Assembly: GCA_020853775.1 (NCBI GenBank)
Contig: JADYYH010000010.1
Span: forward strand, 1-64,000
Length of the DNA stretch: 64,000 bases
Origin: Nitrospira sp.
Lineage (GTDB): Bacteria > Nitrospirota > Nitrospiria > Nitrospirales > Nitrospiraceae
Direction of reading: 5' to 3'
A program made the translations under genes and the position numbers. This document shows positions 52,337-61,912 of the stretch, one piece after another. Within the stretch, counting starts at the first letter, position 1, and every line of letters begins with the position of its first letter. The notes beneath the pieces are model-generated. The model searched no databases and was not told where the DNA came from. It saw nothing but the letters and a program-made list of their open reading frames with translations.

Positions 52337-52357
52337 GCCGACTGTGTTATAGTCGGC
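52337..52357. promoter_or_regulatory. Inverted repeat before the DUF3015-like gene
   Basis: GCCGACT-GTGTTAT-AGTCGGC is a 7-bp inverted repeat with a TATAGT -10-like box inside the right half of the loop and arm. It lies 43 bp upstream of ATG 52400 and could be a promoter-overlapping operator or a hairpin. No clear -35 was found. Confidence 0.45.
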
Positions 52358-52399
52358 CACCGTTACCTCATATCGCCGCATGAGAAAGGAGCACTACGT

Positions 52400-52795
52400 A
52401 TGACAGAACCTCGTCGTTCGCTCATGGCCGCAGTCAGCGGACTTGCACTCCTGACGTTGCTGTCAGCCTGTTCCTTCAAAGCTACGTTTAAAGAGACCAC
52501 CGACACCACCTCCAATATCACCGGTACGACCTCCGGGCGCATCTGGTGGAATGAAGACGGACTGTTGAAAGCTGAGCATACGATAGCGGCTTTCACCGCC
52601 TACAATGCGGAGAATCTGGAAGCCGATGCGGCCAGGGGGCAGGGCGAATATCTCGCCTCGTTGAATACGCTCACGAATCTCCCGGATGCACCGGCATTTC
52701 AGCCCTCCGCGCAGGATGCGTTCAGCCGCTGGGGCCAAGCCGGCTCCCTGTCGACTACCGACCTCGTCAAGGCCTTACAAACCGCGCACCGCTGA
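52400..52795 (+). CDS. DUF3015-like lipoprotein
   Basis: This 131-residue protein has a lipoprotein signal ending LLTLLSACS (Cys24) and a mature part rich in Thr (KATFKETTDTTSNITGTTSG). A helical WWNEDGLLKAEHTIAAFTAY and RGQGEYLASLNTLTNLP follow, resembling the DUF3015 family. AAAGGAG precedes the ATG. The gap to the universal stress protein is 63 bp. The function is unknown. Confidence 0.82.
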   Translation: MTEPRRSLMAAVSGLALLTLLSACSFKATFKETTDTTSNITGTTSGRIWWNEDGLLKAEHTIAAFTAYNAENLEADAARGQGEYLASLNTLTNLPDAPAFQPSAQDAFSRWGQAGSLSTTDLVKALQTAHR

Positions 52796-52858
52796 CGACA
52801 CAGACCGATCACCGGACAGTCACCCAGACACCGCAGTTCACCGGAGTACGAGACGGAC

Positions 52859-53713
52859 ATGAATGCGCCGCGCAATCCCCTCGCGATCCATCGCATCTTT
52901 CACCCAACGGATTTTTCGCAGGACAGCCAGGTGGCATTCGTCCATGCCCTCAAGCTGGCATTGGTCTTTCGCGCCGAACTGACCATCATGCACGTGGACC
53001 CTGACGTGTCCCCCGAAGGGTTCGAGGATTTTCCCCGCATCCGGCCGACGCTCGCGCAATGGGGACTGCTTCCGGAATCCAGCTCGAAAAGCGATGTAAC
53101 CACACTGGGCATCCGGATCCGGAAGGTTCGCGCCCTGGCTGCCGATGCTAAGCAGGCGATCATTCATCATTTGAGCGCCGCACCGACCGATCTCATGGTC
53201 CTGGCCACACATAAACATGAGGGGTTCGCCCGGTGGATCCATCATGCCGTCGCGGAGCCCGTTTCACGCGCCATGCATGTCACCACGCTCTTCGTCCCCG
53301 CCAACGTGGCGGGATTTGTCTCGCGCACCACCGGCGACACCTCGCTACAGCGTGTGTTGCTGCCGATCTCGAGCCAGCCGTCATCTCAACCGGCCATCGA
53401 TGCCGCGACCGTGCTGGTTTCTCAGCTGAGCGCGCCGCCTGTCACGATGACGCTCGTTCATGCAGGCGTGGAAGGCGATGTTGATGCGCTGGCGCTTCCT
53501 CAGAAGGCAGACTGGTCGTGGAACCAGTTGTTTGGAAAGGGCGACCCCGTCGAATGGATTCTCGCGGCAGGTGCCGAATTCGATGTGGATGTGATTGTGA
53601 TGGCAACCAAGGGGCAGGACAGCTTACTCGACATGTTGCGCGGCAGCACCACCGAACGGGTCTTGCGAGGTGCACGGTGCCCGCTGCTTGCCATTCCCGC
53701 GCCGCTGATCTGA
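52859..53713 (+). CDS. Tandem universal stress protein
   Basis: This 284-residue protein has two UspA domains (about 7-145 and 155-284). Domain 1 starts HRIFHPTDFSQDSQVAFVHA. Domain 2 ends VDVIVMATKGQDSLLDMLRG then STTERVLRGARCPLLAIPAP, the ATP-binding GxxG(S/T) region being STTERV. Such tandem proteins stabilise cells in stasis and stress, often by binding ATP. The stop TGA (53711-53713) directly abuts the stop of the convergent lhr gene, so there is no room for a terminator between them. Confidence 0.9.
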   Translation: MNAPRNPLAIHRIFHPTDFSQDSQVAFVHALKLALVFRAELTIMHVDPDVSPEGFEDFPRIRPTLAQWGLLPESSSKSDVTTLGIRIRKVRALAADAKQAIIHHLSAAPTDLMVLATHKHEGFARWIHHAVAEPVSRAMHVTTLFVPANVAGFVSRTTGDTSLQRVLLPISSQPSSQPAIDAATVLVSQLSAPPVTMTLVHAGVEGDVDALALPQKADWSWNQLFGKGDPVEWILAAGAEFDVDVIVMATKGQDSLLDMLRGSTTERVLRGARCPLLAIPAPLI

Positions 53714-56700
53714 TCAGGATCGGACGTCCCGTTGCGTCACTTCGAGGACCGAGGGCTCCTGCCGGTCGTTGGCGCTTCGTCCGGTCACCGTGCGAATGAC
53801 GACGCCCTCGCGAAACACCACAAAGTTCGACGGGATCGCCGCGATACGCGGCCCCGGGAGAATAATTCCCGCCAGGTTCAAGGGATCAGCCGCAGAAATG
53901 TTGATCTCCTGCTGAGTGGCGGTGCCTGGGCGCTTCTTCAATGCCCGCAGTGCCTCCAGCGCTTCCGGCAAGGCAAATTGTTCGCCGGTGAATCCGCCGA
54001 CAAACCGTCCCCCGCGTAACTCACCCGACGATTCGAGACGCCGATAACAGATCAACAGATCCCGCCAGGACGAGACGATCGACTCGCGTGCCAGCAAGTC
54101 CCGGAAGACCACTCCATACCGCTGCAGCAATTGCCGCGCAATGCGCTCTGTCACCTGCGCGGCTTGCGAGGAATCAGGAACCTGAGCGAACGCGGATGGT
54201 GAGCGCGGATCCGCCGAGGCCTGCCGGCTGATCTGAAACTGCCCGACTGCCGGCCTCAGGAGCGACCAACGACCTCCGACATGGCGGGGCCGGCGATTCC
54301 GATCGGACGCCTCCGCGCGACGTCGCCGGGGATCGATCAGCGCCCGTAAATTATCGAACCCGTCGGCTGTCACCAACCCGGCCGCGACCAATTCCCAGAG
54401 CCCGTCTTCCACTTCCGACGCCAACAAACGGGTCCCGTGCAACAGCTCGCTGAAAAAGCTCGCGCCACGCTCCTGGAGGCAACGGCGAATGGCCTGCGCC
54501 GAGGGGCTGAGTTTGGACGAACAATCCACCCGGGCGACATCCGCTCCGGTCGCCTCCAGCAACACCGGGGCATCTTCTCGCGCAAACAGACTGACCGGCG
54601 CGACACGCGTGGGCACCACGCGTCGTCCCGGCAACACGGTAAGTTCCTGCATGAGCCGCGGATGCGGCGTCACACGTCCCCACATCAGCGCGCCGCCCAA
54701 ACAGAGCCGGTCCAGCCATTCAGGCTGATATTTCGCCAGACGAACCCGAAGAATCTGCGCTTCCCAGGCGGATGCGGCGGCCTCGAATCCTCCGAGCTGC
54801 TTCGCGACCTCCAGCAGTCCGGCCTCTCCATGGAGACGAGCCCCCGGTGACGCATGCTGCCACTGGAACAGAAACCGCATAAACTCGGCGGCGGTGACCG
54901 GCTCTATCTCCTTCCGTAACCGACCGACCGTGAGACGGTGAATTCTAGCCAGCAGGCGACGATGACACCACTCGACTACCTCATCCGTGGTTCGTGACGC
55001 CTCCAAGGAAAACCGTCCACGCAGCACGTGGCCTTGCGCTTCGAGTCGCAACATCGCGCCGTCGACATCATGCACGGCCAAGTCCAGACGCGCAGCCAGG
55101 CCGGCCGTTGTCACGGGCCCGATACTTTCCATCCATCCTAAGACGACGCGCTGAATTACCTCTTCCCGCTCCAGCGAGGTTTCGGGAGGCGTCGGAGCCG
55201 CCTCCGGATCGATCCGAACTTCCGGAAACAGCAGGCTGCCATATTGATGATGTTCCGCGGCCAACCATCCTCGCTTACTCTCTCCCTGCCACAGCGTGGC
55301 GATCCGGCCGGCGGGCTCGAGCCTCGGCGCGAGCAGGTCCCACCCCGGCATGCAGGCACAGGGCACCCAGCCGAGCGTCAACAACGCATCGTGCAATTCC
55401 TCTGCATCCCGCACGTCGGGCCAGGATTCTTCTCGGACCTGATCGATGGCCGACTGGTCCAACGCGCCCATTTCGCCCGCCAGCGCGGCCGGAAGCGTGC
55501 GCCGCATATCCACCGCCCGTGCCCGGCGTTCTTCGAGCGGCGCATCGTCGAGATAGGCATAGGGATTGGCATTTAAAATTTCATGGCAGAAGGCGGAGGG
55601 CATCGGCGTATCGACGGCGACGCAGGTGATCGAGCCGGATTCAATCTTGTTCAACACCGTCGCCAGCCCGTCGATGTCCATCGCGTCCGTCAGGCAATCC
55701 CGGATCGTTTCCTGCGCCAACGGATGGTCGGGGATCTGACGTACCGTCCGTTCCCCTTGAAAATTGTCCTGGCAGGCAATCGCATCCGGGAACACGGCAG
55801 ACAGCAGATCCTCGGCGCGCATGCGCTGAATTTGAGGAGGCACCCGCTTTCCGCCGGCAAACCGGAGCAACGCCAAAGCCCGCGACGCGTTCCACCGCCA
55901 CCGGGTCATGAACATCGGCGCCTGCAACACGGCCTGCGTCAGCACGTCGCGCAGTGTCGTGACGTTCAAAAACGCGAACACCGTATCGAGCGGAAAACTG
56001 TGCTTTTCGCCCAACGACAACACGATGCCTTCATCCGTCGCGGCGGCTTGCAGTTCAAAATCGAAGGCCACGCAAAAGCGTTTCCGCAGCGCCAATCCCC
56101 AGGCGCGATTCACCCGGCCGCCGAACGGGGCATGGATGACGAGCTGCATGCCTCCGCTCTCATCGAAAAATCGTTCCGCCACGATCGTCTGCTGCGTGGG
56201 TACCGTCCCCAGAACGGACTTCCCGGTTAAAATATATTGGACCGCCTGTTCCGCCCCACGCTGATCGAGACCGCATTCCTGCTTGAGCCATTGCACCGGC
56301 GGCGCGGAAGGAGGAGGCGCCGGCACATGTGGATCCAGACGCTGGTCGAGATCGGCCCTGAGGCGCGCCACTTCTGCGGACAAATCCGCCGTGCGCGCCG
56401 GCGCTTCACCCCGCCAGAACGGGATGGTCGGAGGAGCACCCTGCGCATCTTCGACACGCATCTTGCCGGTTTCGACGCCTTTGATGCGCCAGGATGTATT
56501 GCCCAGCAGGATAATGTCTCCCGTCAGACTCTCGACTGCGAAATCCTCATCGACGGATCCCACCACCGTGCCGTCCGGTTCAGCAATCACGGCGTAGTTG
56601 GCGGTGTCGGGAATGGCGCCGCCGGACGTGATGGCGGCCAATCTGGCGCCCCGGCGGCCGCGGATCTGATGGTTGATACGGTCGTGGTGCAGATAGGCTC

Positions 56701-58165
56701 GCCCCCTGCCTCGACTGGTCGCATATCCGTCGGCCAACATGGCGACCACCGCATCGAACGTCTCACGGCTCAGGTCGCGAAAAGGCATGGCCTTGCGGCA
56801 CAACTCATACAGCGCCGTCTCGTCCCAGGCTTGGGTGGCAGCCGCCGCGACGATCTGTTGCGCCAGGACATCAAGGGGCGCGGGCGGCACCTCGATGTGG
56901 TCTAACACACCGGCGCTGATCGATCGGATCAGCGCGGCACATTCGATCAACTCGTCACGCGTGGTGGCAAAAAGGCGGCCTTTCGGGATGGCATGAACCC
57001 AATGGCCGGCCCGGCCGACACGCTGTAAGCAGGTGGCAATAGACCGGGGTGATCCGATCTGGCAGACGAGATCGACCGTTCCGACATCGATGCCGAGTTC
57101 CAGAGAGGCCGTCGCGACGACCACTCGCACGGCTCCGGTCTTTAATCGGTCCTCGGCAGCCAGGCGGATTTCCCGCGACAAGCTCCCGTGGTGGGCCGCC
57201 ACGACGCCATCCCCCAAATGGCGCAACCGATCTTCTAAGTAGTGCGAGACCCGCTCGGCCAAGCGCCGCGTATTGACGAAGACCAGCGTGGAGCGATGCG
57301 CCTCGACCAGCGCGGCAACCCGATCGTAGATATCGCTCCAGATCGCATTGGTCGCCACGGGACCGAGTTCATCTTTCGGGACTTCGACCGCCAGATCCAT
57401 GTCGCGACGATGGCCGACATTGATGATCGCCACATCGTTCGCCAGCCGCAGGTCGTTCGGAGGTCCGTCTACGGAATCCGCGTCCTGCATGAGCGGAGAA
57501 GACCGACGGCTCCCGACCAGAAATTGCGCCATGCGTTCGATCGGACGCTGGGTGGCGGACAGGCCGATCCGCTGGACAACACCGCCAGCCAGCGCCTCCA
57601 CGCGTTCCAACGACAAGGCTAAATGCGCCCCTCGCTTGTTCGGGGCGACGGCATGGACCTCGTCGACAATGACCGTACGGACCGTCTTCAACATCGCCCG
57701 GCTCTTTTCCGCGGTGAGCAGAATAAACAGCGATTCGGGCGTGGTAATCAGGATATGCGGAGGGCGCCGGAGCATCTGCTGCCGTTCAGTCATCGGGGTG
57801 TCGCCGGTCCGTACGATCACCCGGAGGTCGGGCAACAACAGTCCCGCCGAGAGGGCCGCCTGACCGATCTCGAGCAGCGGTTGTTGCAGGTTTTTTTGCA
57901 CATCATTGCTGAGCGCTTTGAGGGGGGAGATATAGAGGATTTGTGTTTCGTCCCGCAGGTCGCAACGCAGTGCCTGCTGAAACAGCCGATCGACACAGGA
58001 CAGAAACGCGGCCAGGGTCTTGCCCGATCCGGTCGGGGCGGAAATCAGCAGGTCGCGGCCGGACTGAATCTCAGGCCAGGCCTGCTGCTGCACCTCCGTC
58101 GCAACCGTAAATTTTGCGGTGAACCATTCAGCGATGATGGGATGAAAGGGCGGAGCCGGAGTCAT
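53714..58165 (-). CDS. lhr: Full-length Lhr-type DNA helicase
   Basis: Lhr is an ATP-dependent 3'-5' helicase with roles in DNA repair. The 1483-residue protein has a DEAD/DEAH motor (about 1-430) with Walker A APTGSGKT, DEVH, and the motif VI-like QRVGRAGH. A winged-helix and Lhr core domain follow. The long C-terminal part (about 850-1483), seen in full-length Lhr, has WMESIGPVTTAGLAARLDLA. The start ATG 58165 lies 6 nt after a -10-like TACGAT, and no ribosome binding site is visible. It converges with the stress protein at a TGATCA shared by the two stops. Confidence 0.94.
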   Translation of the reverse strand: MTPAPPFHPIIAEWFTAKFTVATEVQQQAWPEIQSGRDLLISAPTGSGKTLAAFLSCVDRLFQQALRCDLRDETQILYISPLKALSNDVQKNLQQPLLEIGQAALSAGLLLPDLRVIVRTGDTPMTERQQMLRRPPHILITTPESLFILLTAEKSRAMLKTVRTVIVDEVHAVAPNKRGAHLALSLERVEALAGGVVQRIGLSATQRPIERMAQFLVGSRRSSPLMQDADSVDGPPNDLRLANDVAIINVGHRRDMDLAVEVPKDELGPVATNAIWSDIYDRVAALVEAHRSTLVFVNTRRLAERVSHYLEDRLRHLGDGVVAAHHGSLSREIRLAAEDRLKTGAVRVVVATASLELGIDVGTVDLVCQIGSPRSIATCLQRVGRAGHWVHAIPKGRLFATTRDELIECAALIRSISAGVLDHIEVPPAPLDVLAQQIVAAAATQAWDETALYELCRKAMPFRDLSRETFDAVVAMLADGYATSRGRGRAYLHHDRINHQIRGRRGARLAAITSGGAIPDTANYAVIAEPDGTVVGSVDEDFAVESLTGDIILLGNTSWRIKGVETGKMRVEDAQGAPPTIPFWRGEAPARTADLSAEVARLRADLDQRLDPHVPAPPPSAPPVQWLKQECGLDQRGAEQAVQYILTGKSVLGTVPTQQTIVAERFFDESGGMQLVIHAPFGGRVNRAWGLALRKRFCVAFDFELQAAATDEGIVLSLGEKHSFPLDTVFAFLNVTTLRDVLTQAVLQAPMFMTRWRWNASRALALLRFAGGKRVPPQIQRMRAEDLLSAVFPDAIACQDNFQGERTVRQIPDHPLAQETIRDCLTDAMDIDGLATVLNKIESGSITCVAVDTPMPSAFCHEILNANPYAYLDDAPLEERRARAVDMRRTLPAALAGEMGALDQSAIDQVREESWPDVRDAEELHDALLTLGWVPCACMPGWDLLAPRLEPAGRIATLWQGESKRGWLAAEHHQYGSLLFPEVRIDPEAAPTPPETSLEREEVIQRVVLGWMESIGPVTTAGLAARLDLAVHDVDGAMLRLEAQGHVLRGRFSLEASRTTDEVVEWCHRRLLARIHRLTVGRLRKEIEPVTAAEFMRFLFQWQHASPGARLHGEAGLLEVAKQLGGFEAAASAWEAQILRVRLAKYQPEWLDRLCLGGALMWGRVTPHPRLMQELTVLPGRRVVPTRVAPVSLFAREDAPVLLEATGADVARVDCSSKLSPSAQAIRRCLQERGASFFSELLHGTRLLASEVEDGLWELVAAGLVTADGFDNLRALIDPRRRRAEASDRNRRPRHVGGRWSLLRPAVGQFQISRQASADPRSPSAFAQVPDSSQAAQVTERIARQLLQRYGVVFRDLLARESIVSSWRDLLICYRRLESSGELRGGRFVGGFTGEQFALPEALEALRALKKRPGTATQQEINISAADPLNLAGIILPGPRIAAIPSNFVVFREGVVIRTVTGRSANDRQEPSVLEVTQRDVRS

Positions 58166-58364
58166 CGGGTGATCGTAACACAACCACCACTGGCAGAACA
58201 TGCGGGTCGGACCGTTGAATCGTGCGGGAGCTGGAGGGGAAGTCTCGGGCGGGGGGAACTTTTATGGAACGGCAGGCCGTGCGGAGAGCATCCAGACCAT
58301 GCCGGTTCAGGAGGCGGGATGTGGTCGTCTTCCTCTTAGCGAACACCCAGCAAGCCAGGCTGCC

Positions 58365-58568
58365 TCATGGTTCACCATAGGTGTTGAAGATGTCATACGA
58401 CAACCGGCATTCGCTGCAGTAGTTTCTCGAAAATCGCACCTGGGACGGCGACACCACGTGTCGCGCCAGGTAACTCGGAAAATCGACCCAACAGTTCGTC
58501 CCCCTGCCGGAGAATCCATCGTCGCGCACCCGACGGCACAACTCACACATCGGTACGACTCGAACCAT
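58365..58568 (-). CDS. Small zinc-finger module protein
   Basis: The protein has 67 residues from ATG 58568, preceded by AGGAGAT. It contains MCELCRRVRDDGFSG and ends NYCSECRLSYDIFNTYG, giving two CxxC pairs that likely bind zinc. The pattern (cys-pair, VRDD, a tryptophan, YLARH, then a second cys-pair) closely matches a module I recognise at the C terminus of many PAS/response-regulator proteins, here encoded alone. It lies 44 bp after a receiver-only response regulator, so the two may act together. The function is unknown. Confidence 0.8.
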   Translation of the reverse strand: MVRVVPMCELCRRVRDDGFSGRGTNCWVDFPSYLARHVVSPSQVRFSRNYCSECRLSYDIFNTYGEP

Positions 58569-58612
58569 CGTCGATCTCCTGTTGCAGAATTCACGCTCAT
58601 GGATCACCGCAA

Positions 58613-59044
58613 TCAGGTGTCCTGTTTTCTGATCGCCCGCACATGAAGATCATCCGGACAACAAACTCGCTCTCCTCGGAGCACTCGGCCAAGGTAGTGC
58701 CCGAGATCGACCGTGAGGTGTTTCACCAAATATCCGCTCGCCCCGGCCTCGAATGCGGCCATCACGTAGACTGGATCTTCATGGAGCGCAAAAAAGACCA
58801 CCTTGCTGTCCGGCAGTGTCTCGTATAACTGACGAGCCGTCCCGAGCCCTTCCAGAAAGGAGAGGGAGAAATCCAGAATAATCAACTCCGGTTCGAGTTT
58901 TTTTGCCGTCATGACCACGGCTTCGCCCTCGGTTTCGGATGCCACCACTTCGTAGTGAGATTCCAGCAAAATCTCCAGATAGGCGAGCATGGCCCGAGAG
59001 GAATCGCCGATCAGCACACGAGGACGCGACATCTTTTTTCTCAT
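58613..59044 (-). CDS. Receiver-only response regulator
   Basis: This 143-residue protein is a single CheY-like receiver. It begins MRKKMSRPRVLIGDSSRAML with an acidic pocket of only one Asp (D14, then Ser15). It continues with phospho-acceptor D58 in LIILDFSLSFLEGL and the Lys in GYLVKHLTVDLG. No output domain follows, so it acts through protein partners. The frame extends upstream to 59107, but the start at 59044 fits the fold better. A -10-like TACTAT is present upstream. The zinc-module gene follows 44 bp later. Confidence 0.83.
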   Translation of the reverse strand: MRKKMSRPRVLIGDSSRAMLAYLEILLESHYEVVASETEGEAVVMTAKKLEPELIILDFSLSFLEGLGTARQLYETLPDSKVVFFALHEDPVYVMAAFEAGASGYLVKHLTVDLGHYLGRVLRGERVCCPDDLHVRAIRKQDT

Positions 59045-59200
59045 AGTCCTACGAGGCACTGCGTAATTAAAGGAAGCGTATAGTAGGACAAGTGAAGGGA
59101 AAACCACACGCGTAAGAGAACGGGTTTTAAGGCCAAAAATATACTGGTCTACTTACTAGTATCGACAGGATCGATGGGATAGGAAACGGGTGGATTCCCG

Positions 59201-59845
59201 CTAGGTTTGGCTGGTTAAGCCCTGCGCCAAGGCATACTTCACGAGTTCGACGGTGGTGTGCAGGTTGAGCTGTTCCATGATTTGCCCCTTGTGAAACTCA
59301 ACCGTGCGAGGAGAAATCTTGAGGGTGCCGGCAATGTCCTTCACCGTATGGCCTTCGGCCAGGAGCTGCAACACTTCGCGTTGACGGGTGGTGAGTTCCG
59401 GGCCGGATGGGGCGCCGCCATCCACCCCGCGCAGCATGCTCTCCACGACCTCCTTCGTGACGAGCGGTGTCACATAGAAATTGCCGCCACGGACGGCCCG
59501 GATCGCCTGGGCCAATTCCTCGCCCACACAACGCTTGAGCAGATAGGCGGAGGCGCCGGCCTCGAAGGCTGCGCGCACATAGGCCGGATCGGCATGCATG
59601 GTGATAAACACCACTTTGACCTGAGGAAACTTGACCTTCATGACCCGGGCGGCATCGATACCGTTCAGCACCGGCATAGAGATGTCCAAAATGACGATAT
59701 CCGGCTTCAGCTGCGGCACCGCCTCCAGCAGCGCCCGCCCATCGCCTACGGTGCCGACCAGTTCGCACTGATCATCCAACAACCGTCGAAATCCCTCCAG
59801 GACGAGGGTATGGTCGTCTGCCAACAACACGCGCGGAAGCGTCAT
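59201..59845 (-). CDS. NarL/FixJ-family response regulator
   Basis: The protein has 214 residues from ATG 59845: a receiver domain with D10/D11 and phospho-acceptor D54 in VILDISMP, then a LuxR-type helix-turn-helix (about 145-210; LTTRQREVLQLLAEGHTVKD, RTVEFHKGQIMEQL). The start overlaps the kinase stop by 4 bp (ATGA), so kinase and regulator are translated as a pair. The DNA targets are unknown. Confidence 0.92.
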   Translation of the reverse strand: MTLPRVLLADDHTLVLEGFRRLLDDQCELVGTVGDGRALLEAVPQLKPDIVILDISMPVLNGIDAARVMKVKFPQVKVVFITMHADPAYVRAAFEAGASAYLLKRCVGEELAQAIRAVRGGNFYVTPLVTKEVVESMLRGVDGGAPSGPELTTRQREVLQLLAEGHTVKDIAGTLKISPRTVEFHKGQIMEQLNLHTTVELVKYALAQGLTSQT

Positions 59846-60984
59846 ATCGCCACCCGGACAAGCGGTACGTACATAGATACGGTTGTTCCTTTGCCCGGGC
59901 TGGACTCCACTTCGCACGTGCCCTGCACAGACAGGAGGCGTTCGCGCATATTCAACAGCCCCAACCCGCCCTCACATCGATCCACCGTCAGTTGATCGAA
60001 CCCCTTGCCGTCATCACGTACCACCACGACCACCCCCTCTTCTTCAACCGTGACCTCCACTTCGACTCTGGTTGCTTTCGCATGACGGGCGATATTGGAC
60101 AGGCTCTCTTGAACGACGCGATACAGCGCCGTCGAGGCAGTTTTGTCGAGCGGCTGGTCAAGGGGTTGATGGACGAACAAGGCTTTGACGCCCGTTCGAG
60201 CGGAGAAGTCATCCAAGAGGCGCTGCAAGGCCGCCTTCAGCCCCAGGTCATCGAGAATGGAGGGATGAAAGCGATAGGCCATGTACCGTACGTCGTCGGA
60301 GAGCGCCTCCAACCCCTTCAACACATTGTGCACACCGTCTTGAGCCGTCGCAGGCGAGCTCCCGATCTGCCGGTCCACGCTCTGAAGCTCCAACATGAGC
60401 AACGCCAGTCGTTGATTGACATCATCGTGCAGATCCTGGGCGATCCGCCGGCGTTCCTCTTCCTGGGCCGTGAGAATCCGCCCGGTCAGTGTATGCAACT
60501 GTTCTTCACTGCGCTCCAACGCCAGGCGGCTGGCGGCCAAATCTGCCGTCCGCGCTTCCACCCCCCGCTCCAGCCGCTCATTCACTTCTTCGAGAAGCCG
60601 TTCCGTACGGCGACGCTGATAGATAAACACCACAGGCGCCCATAAGCCGAAGAGACTGAACAGGTGATTGCCCCATTCAAACCACGGGGGAAGATTGGGA
60701 ACTCGCGGGCTGAACGGAGCCGCAATGATCGTGAGCAATGAGCAAGCCGTGGCGGTGGCAATCGGCAACCATCGGTATTGACTGGCCGACGACAGGAGCA
60801 CGACCGCGCTGTAGAGCACCGCGTTCGCCACGCCCAGCGGCAATTGCAGATCCAGCACAAAAAAGAGACAGGCCAGCAGGCCGGCAAGTCCGACCAGAAT
60901 CCGCTGCCGCCGCTGCGCCTGGGCATCGGTCGGTCGGCCGATCATCTCACCCGTCTCGTCCTGACGTAGGTTGAAAGACGCCAT
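59842..60984 (-). CDS. Membrane sensor histidine kinase, HisKA_3 type
   Basis: This 380-residue kinase has N-terminal hydrophobic segments (about 29-50, 52-66, 75-95 and 105-122) forming an uncharacterised membrane sensor, then a coiled coil. The HisKA_3 dimerisation box is ERRRIAQDLHDDVNQRLALL (phospho-acceptor H186), and a GHKL ATPase domain (about 290-375) has VVRDDGKGF and GGLGLLNMRER. It pairs with the NarL-type regulator encoded downstream. The promoter's -10 lies only 9 nt before the ATG, with no leader. Confidence 0.91.
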   Translation of the reverse strand: MASFNLRQDETGEMIGRPTDAQAQRRQRILVGLAGLLACLFFVLDLQLPLGVANAVLYSAVVLLSSASQYRWLPIATATACSLLTIIAAPFSPRVPNLPPWFEWGNHLFSLFGLWAPVVFIYQRRRTERLLEEVNERLERGVEARTADLAASRLALERSEEQLHTLTGRILTAQEEERRRIAQDLHDDVNQRLALLMLELQSVDRQIGSSPATAQDGVHNVLKGLEALSDDVRYMAYRFHPSILDDLGLKAALQRLLDDFSARTGVKALFVHQPLDQPLDKTASTALYRVVQESLSNIARHAKATRVEVEVTVEEEGVVVVVRDDGKGFDQLTVDRCEGGLGLLNMRERLLSVQGTCEVESSPGKGTTVSMYVPLVRVAI

Positions 60985-60993
60985 CGAGGCCGG

Positions 60994-60999
60994 ATTTTA
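60994..60999 (-). promoter_or_regulatory. -10 box of the histidine-kinase gene, leaderless type
   Basis: On the minus strand TAAAAT is followed by 9 nt (CCGGCCTCG) and ATG 60984, the same layout as for purM and hemE. The -35 region (TAGTCT, 18-bp spacing) is weak, so confidence is lower. Confidence 0.5.
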
Positions 61000-61085
61000 G
61001 CACGCGCCTCTGTCCGGAGACTAGAACCAGAATGGGCTCAAACCGGCAGCAGCAAACGACCCAGCGGTTCGGGTATGATGGCCGG

Positions 61086-61904
61086 ATGTCCGCCCTCCGC
61101 CCCATTGTCATCCTCGGAACCGGCTATACCGGCCGCTGGATTCAGAAGCTGGCCCGGGAACAGTCGCTGCCCATTCTGGCCAGCAGCCGCCAGCCGCAGC
61201 ACCACCTCCGCGACGTGGCCCAGACCGCCCGTCTCCAGTTCGATCTGGATCAGCCGTCCACGTGGGCTGCGTTGCCGCTGGACGCCGACCTGATCTGGAC
61301 GTTCCCGGCGGTTCCTCTTGAGCAAGTCCAGGCCTTCGCCGCATATTCCTGTAGCCATTCCCGCCGATTGGTCGTGTTAGGCAGTACGTCGGCCTACGAT
61401 CGAGGCGAAGAGCCTCTGATAGACCTGCCCCGGTGGATCGACGAGACCAGCCCCGTCAATGTCGATCTTCCGCGCGTTCAGGGGGAGGAATACCTCCGTA
61501 CCCAGCACGATGGCATCATCCTGCGCGTGGCCGGGATTTACGGGCCGAATCGCAATCCGGCGGAGTGGATTCGTCAAGGACGTGTCGGCCCGACGAATAA
61601 GTTCGTGAACTTGATTCATGTCGAAGATCTGGCCGCGCTCTGCCTTCTGGCCCTGCGGACTGGACGCGCGGGGGACATTTACAACATCAGTGACGGGCAT
61701 CCGCGCCGATGGGCCGACATTTGCGCGGAAGTCTCGAGCAGATGGGGCGTTGTGAGCCCGCGGGAGGCATCCTCCAGCCAACCGGGCAAGCGGATCTGCA
61801 ACCGCAAAGCGCTCGAAACACTCCACTACACACTCCGGCACCCGGACCTCTATCACACGCTGGCCGCATTGCAACGGGAAGCAGGCGAACGGATCTCGCC
61901 CTAG
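61086..61904 (+). CDS. NAD(P)-dependent epimerase/dehydratase-like protein
   Basis: The protein has 272 residues from ATG 61086, chosen because it lies at the N terminus of the Rossmann fold: MSALRPIVILGTGYTGRWIQ. The chain includes VVLGSTSAYDRG and ILRVAGIYGPNRNPAEWIRQ, and the C terminus has NISDGHPRRWADICAEVSSR, as in YeeZ-like SDR proteins. The Tyr-x-x-x-Lys pair is not clear. The substrate is unknown. The start lies 6 nt after a TATGAT box. Confidence 0.85.
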   Translation: MSALRPIVILGTGYTGRWIQKLAREQSLPILASSRQPQHHLRDVAQTARLQFDLDQPSTWAALPLDADLIWTFPAVPLEQVQAFAAYSCSHSRRLVVLGSTSAYDRGEEPLIDLPRWIDETSPVNVDLPRVQGEEYLRTQHDGIILRVAGIYGPNRNPAEWIRQGRVGPTNKFVNLIHVEDLAALCLLALRTGRAGDIYNISDGHPRRWADICAEVSSRWGVVSPREASSSQPGKRICNRKALETLHYTLRHPDLYHTLAALQREAGERISP

Positions 61905-61912
61905 CGAAGGCC

